Assembly (NCBI GenBank): GCA_018985225.1
Contig: JADGIF010000147.1
Coordinates: 1 to 17,312 of the forward strand
Direction of reading: 5' to 3'
DNA: 17,312 nucleotides
DNA from: Amoeboradix gromovi
Taxonomy: Eukaryota; Sanchytriomycota; Sanchytriomycetes; Sanchytriales; Sanchytriaceae
Part shown: positions 15,585 to 17,312 of the stretch, piece after piece
How positions within the stretch are numbered: the first letter of the stretch is position 1
Layout: every line of letters starts with the position of its first letter
The notes under the pieces: model-generated
What the model was told of the DNA's origin: nothing
What the model saw: the letters and a program-made list of their open reading frames with translations, nothing else
Database searches by the model: none
Made by a program: the position numbers and the translations under genes

Positions 15585-17312
15585 ATGAAAAAACTAAAAA
15601 CATCAAGTGAGGAATTAACTTTTAATATGAATGAAGACTGGGTGTTTGAAAACCAGAATCTAAATCATTGCAAAGGCAGTCCTGCTGTAGACGCATCGAT
15701 TATTATCAATAGAAGATTTCATTTTGAATTTGATGTTGCCGTAGAGACAGATAACACTCTGCTGGACCCTGATATAGCACTTAATAAGTGCGGGTACAGT
15801 AGTATTACCTTTAAAAACTCTGCTTTCTCGCCCCATAAAGTCATAAAACTAACAAGGCCAATGCTGAGGGATATTTTGAAGAAGTCTGACATATTGGATA
15901 GAATCGACGAGTTGTGGAGTCTAGTAGATGGTTTTTACCACCTAGTTACAAATGGCAAGAACTGCATTGATAAGGGAAAGATTATTGAAAAGAAAGATTT
16001 TAAAATTCGAGTCTGTGGAGGTGCCACAGGTATTGGCAAAACCAAACTTCTCTATGAGCTGAGGTCTATATTTAGCAACAAGAAGCACTTTGAAGATGTC
16101 AAACCGATACTTCTCACCTTCAACTCAGAAACGCCCTATACAAAAGCTGAAGGTATATTCACCATGGAGTAAGCTGTGAATCCCAGAATAGCTTGCGCGC
16201 TAGTTCAATATACTGGTGCTGATGCCTTGCGTATTGCCTATGATTCCAATAAATTGAGGCTTAGTGACATCTTTCCAAATCCCCCAAAGGTCATTGTGCT
16301 GCTAATTGATGAGTTTAACAATATACATGAGCATAGACTAGCTGAATTTGTGAAATATTGTCGTAGACTGATGACTCCAGCCCCTAAAAAACCTTTAATC
16401 ATCATATACACAGCGGGCACTTTGCCAGGTAAATTAGATGAAATATTCACTCAATCAAAATGCCCGGGTCTTTTAACGCCAATCTCTGCATTGAAAATGG
16501 AAACCATAATTAAAGACCTGAAAGCCAATAGCATGCATTTGCGAAAATAGATGTACAGGGCTCTTCAAGATATCTGAGGTATTCCAAGATTGTATATTAC
16601 CTTGAAAAGTCAGGCAAGTCTACCTACTACCTATGATAAAGGCATTGATATACTTCTTTGCCAGTCTACTATTCCAAAAGAGCCACCATCATATGTACTG
16701 GATGTAATTGTGCCTTATTCCTTGTTGGAATATCCAGTTATTACGACCACTATCTTTTGGGACGATTACATTTCCAAAGGGCAGGCACTCCTATACCCAT
16801 TAGAAGGATATCAAAACCCAACAGGAGAAAGTCCATGATCGTTAGTGAAATTTCCATTTTATTGGTTGGAAAAGACGGCCGAGTATTATAGACATACTCC
16901 AGATGAATGGGCATTGCTTATTAGCTGGCTGTACTGGAGAAGAGACCCCTCTATCAATGGTTTTGTATTTGAGGATATTGCCTCAATGTGGATCTCTTTA
17001 CGCACGTGGCTATTCTCAAAGATATCCGAACGATTAGGAAAAGTGCAATTCTCCAAATATATTGGAATCAACGACTTGGAATGGTTGGATTTTGACTTTG
17101 ACATTGAAGCAGCGTATTTGTACTCGACTCGTTCCCAAATCACAATAAATGGTATTGAGGGTGTATGTCGTTGGAGAAGAGAAGAATCTGTGGTACCTAA
17201 GTTGCCATTTATCGTAAACTGCGCTTCAAAACAGCCAGGGATAGATGCCGTGCAGACTTTGTTTGATAAACAGGGCAATTTGATTTTGGTAATCTATCAG
17301 TTTAAGTTATGT
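15585..17312 (+). pseudogene. Broken Crinkler (CRN)-like P-loop NTPase with nuclease-like C-terminus, partial
   Basis: One frame runs from the ATG at 15585 to the window end and is interrupted by stops TAA 16170, TAG 16548, TGA 16575 and TGA 16836, without any frameshift. Walker A, GGATGIGKT, lies at 16017-16043 and Walker B, VIVLLIDEF, at 16290-16316, after the first stop. The last open part has a helical, tryptophan-rich region (YRHTPDEWALL, WLYWRRDPS) and then an aspartate (17244) followed by Q-F-K (17298-17306), the D...QxK pattern of restriction-endonuclease-fold domains in the C-termini of CRN effectors. In such families the product is an NTPase-nuclease effector or selfish-element protein. 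The N-terminal 140 residues carry no secretion signal. The gene continues beyond the window. The family call rests on layout and motifs only. Confidence 0.65.

Noticed and set aside
16169-16186. 18-nt intron that would remove the first stop of the Crinkler-like gene
   Set aside because: It has GT...AG ends and keeps the frame, but the stops at 16548 and 16575 have no suitable donor nearby, so decay is simpler.

Overview
The window looks like a gene-dense stretch of a small fungal nuclear genome. The evidence is a set of clearly eukaryotic housekeeping genes (RPL3, TSR1, PAN3, POLD4, an INO80 subunit, a COX8/COX7C-type subunit), almost no introns, spacers of often less than 100 bp, and AT-rich non-coding DNA. 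A Slo-type potassium channel, a KAT14-like protein and a Crinkler-type NTPase/nuclease relic together suggest an early-diverging lineage such as Cryptomycota/Rozella-like fungi. That placement is inference; no rRNA is present to test it. The complex IV subunit argues for a respiring mitochondrion and against a classical microsporidian.

Layout. 1-390: right end of a dispersed repeat, then the channel promoter. 391-3222 (+): Slo-type K+ channel. 3230-3808 (-): UspA-like protein, tail-to-tail with 7 bp between. 4027-5501 (+): KAT14/CSRP2BP-like protein, probably with one very short intron. 5502-6241: no confident gene, but one odd open frame. 6242-7585 (+): sugar transporter. 7717-8763 (-): PAN3 pseudokinase core. 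8929-10701 (+): TSR1. 10740-10922 (-): COX8/COX7C. 11065-11589 (+): C2H2 transcription factor. 11652-12512 (+): 3-hydroxyacyl-CoA dehydrogenase. 12553-13065 (-): chromodomain protein. 13086-14276 (-): RPL3. 14382-14454 (+): candidate C/D box snoRNA with a guide complementary to 18S rRNA. 14470-14760 (-) and 14759-14986 (+): INO80B/Ies2 and POLD4/Cdm1, whose start codons overlap head-to-head. 14987-15584: spacer with a MITE-like element. 15585-17312 (+): decayed Crinkler-like gene running off the end.

Most genes are unrelated housekeeping functions: chromatin (KAT14, INO80B, chromodomain), mRNA decay (PAN3), ribosome production (RPL3, TSR1, snoRNA), respiration and beta-oxidation, transport. 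Two themes stand out. First, several proteins are trimmed to their core domain (PAN3, TSR1, POLD4, INO80B). Second, the window ends in an accessory region where a repeat related to the one at the left edge lies just upstream of a broken NTPase-nuclease gene.
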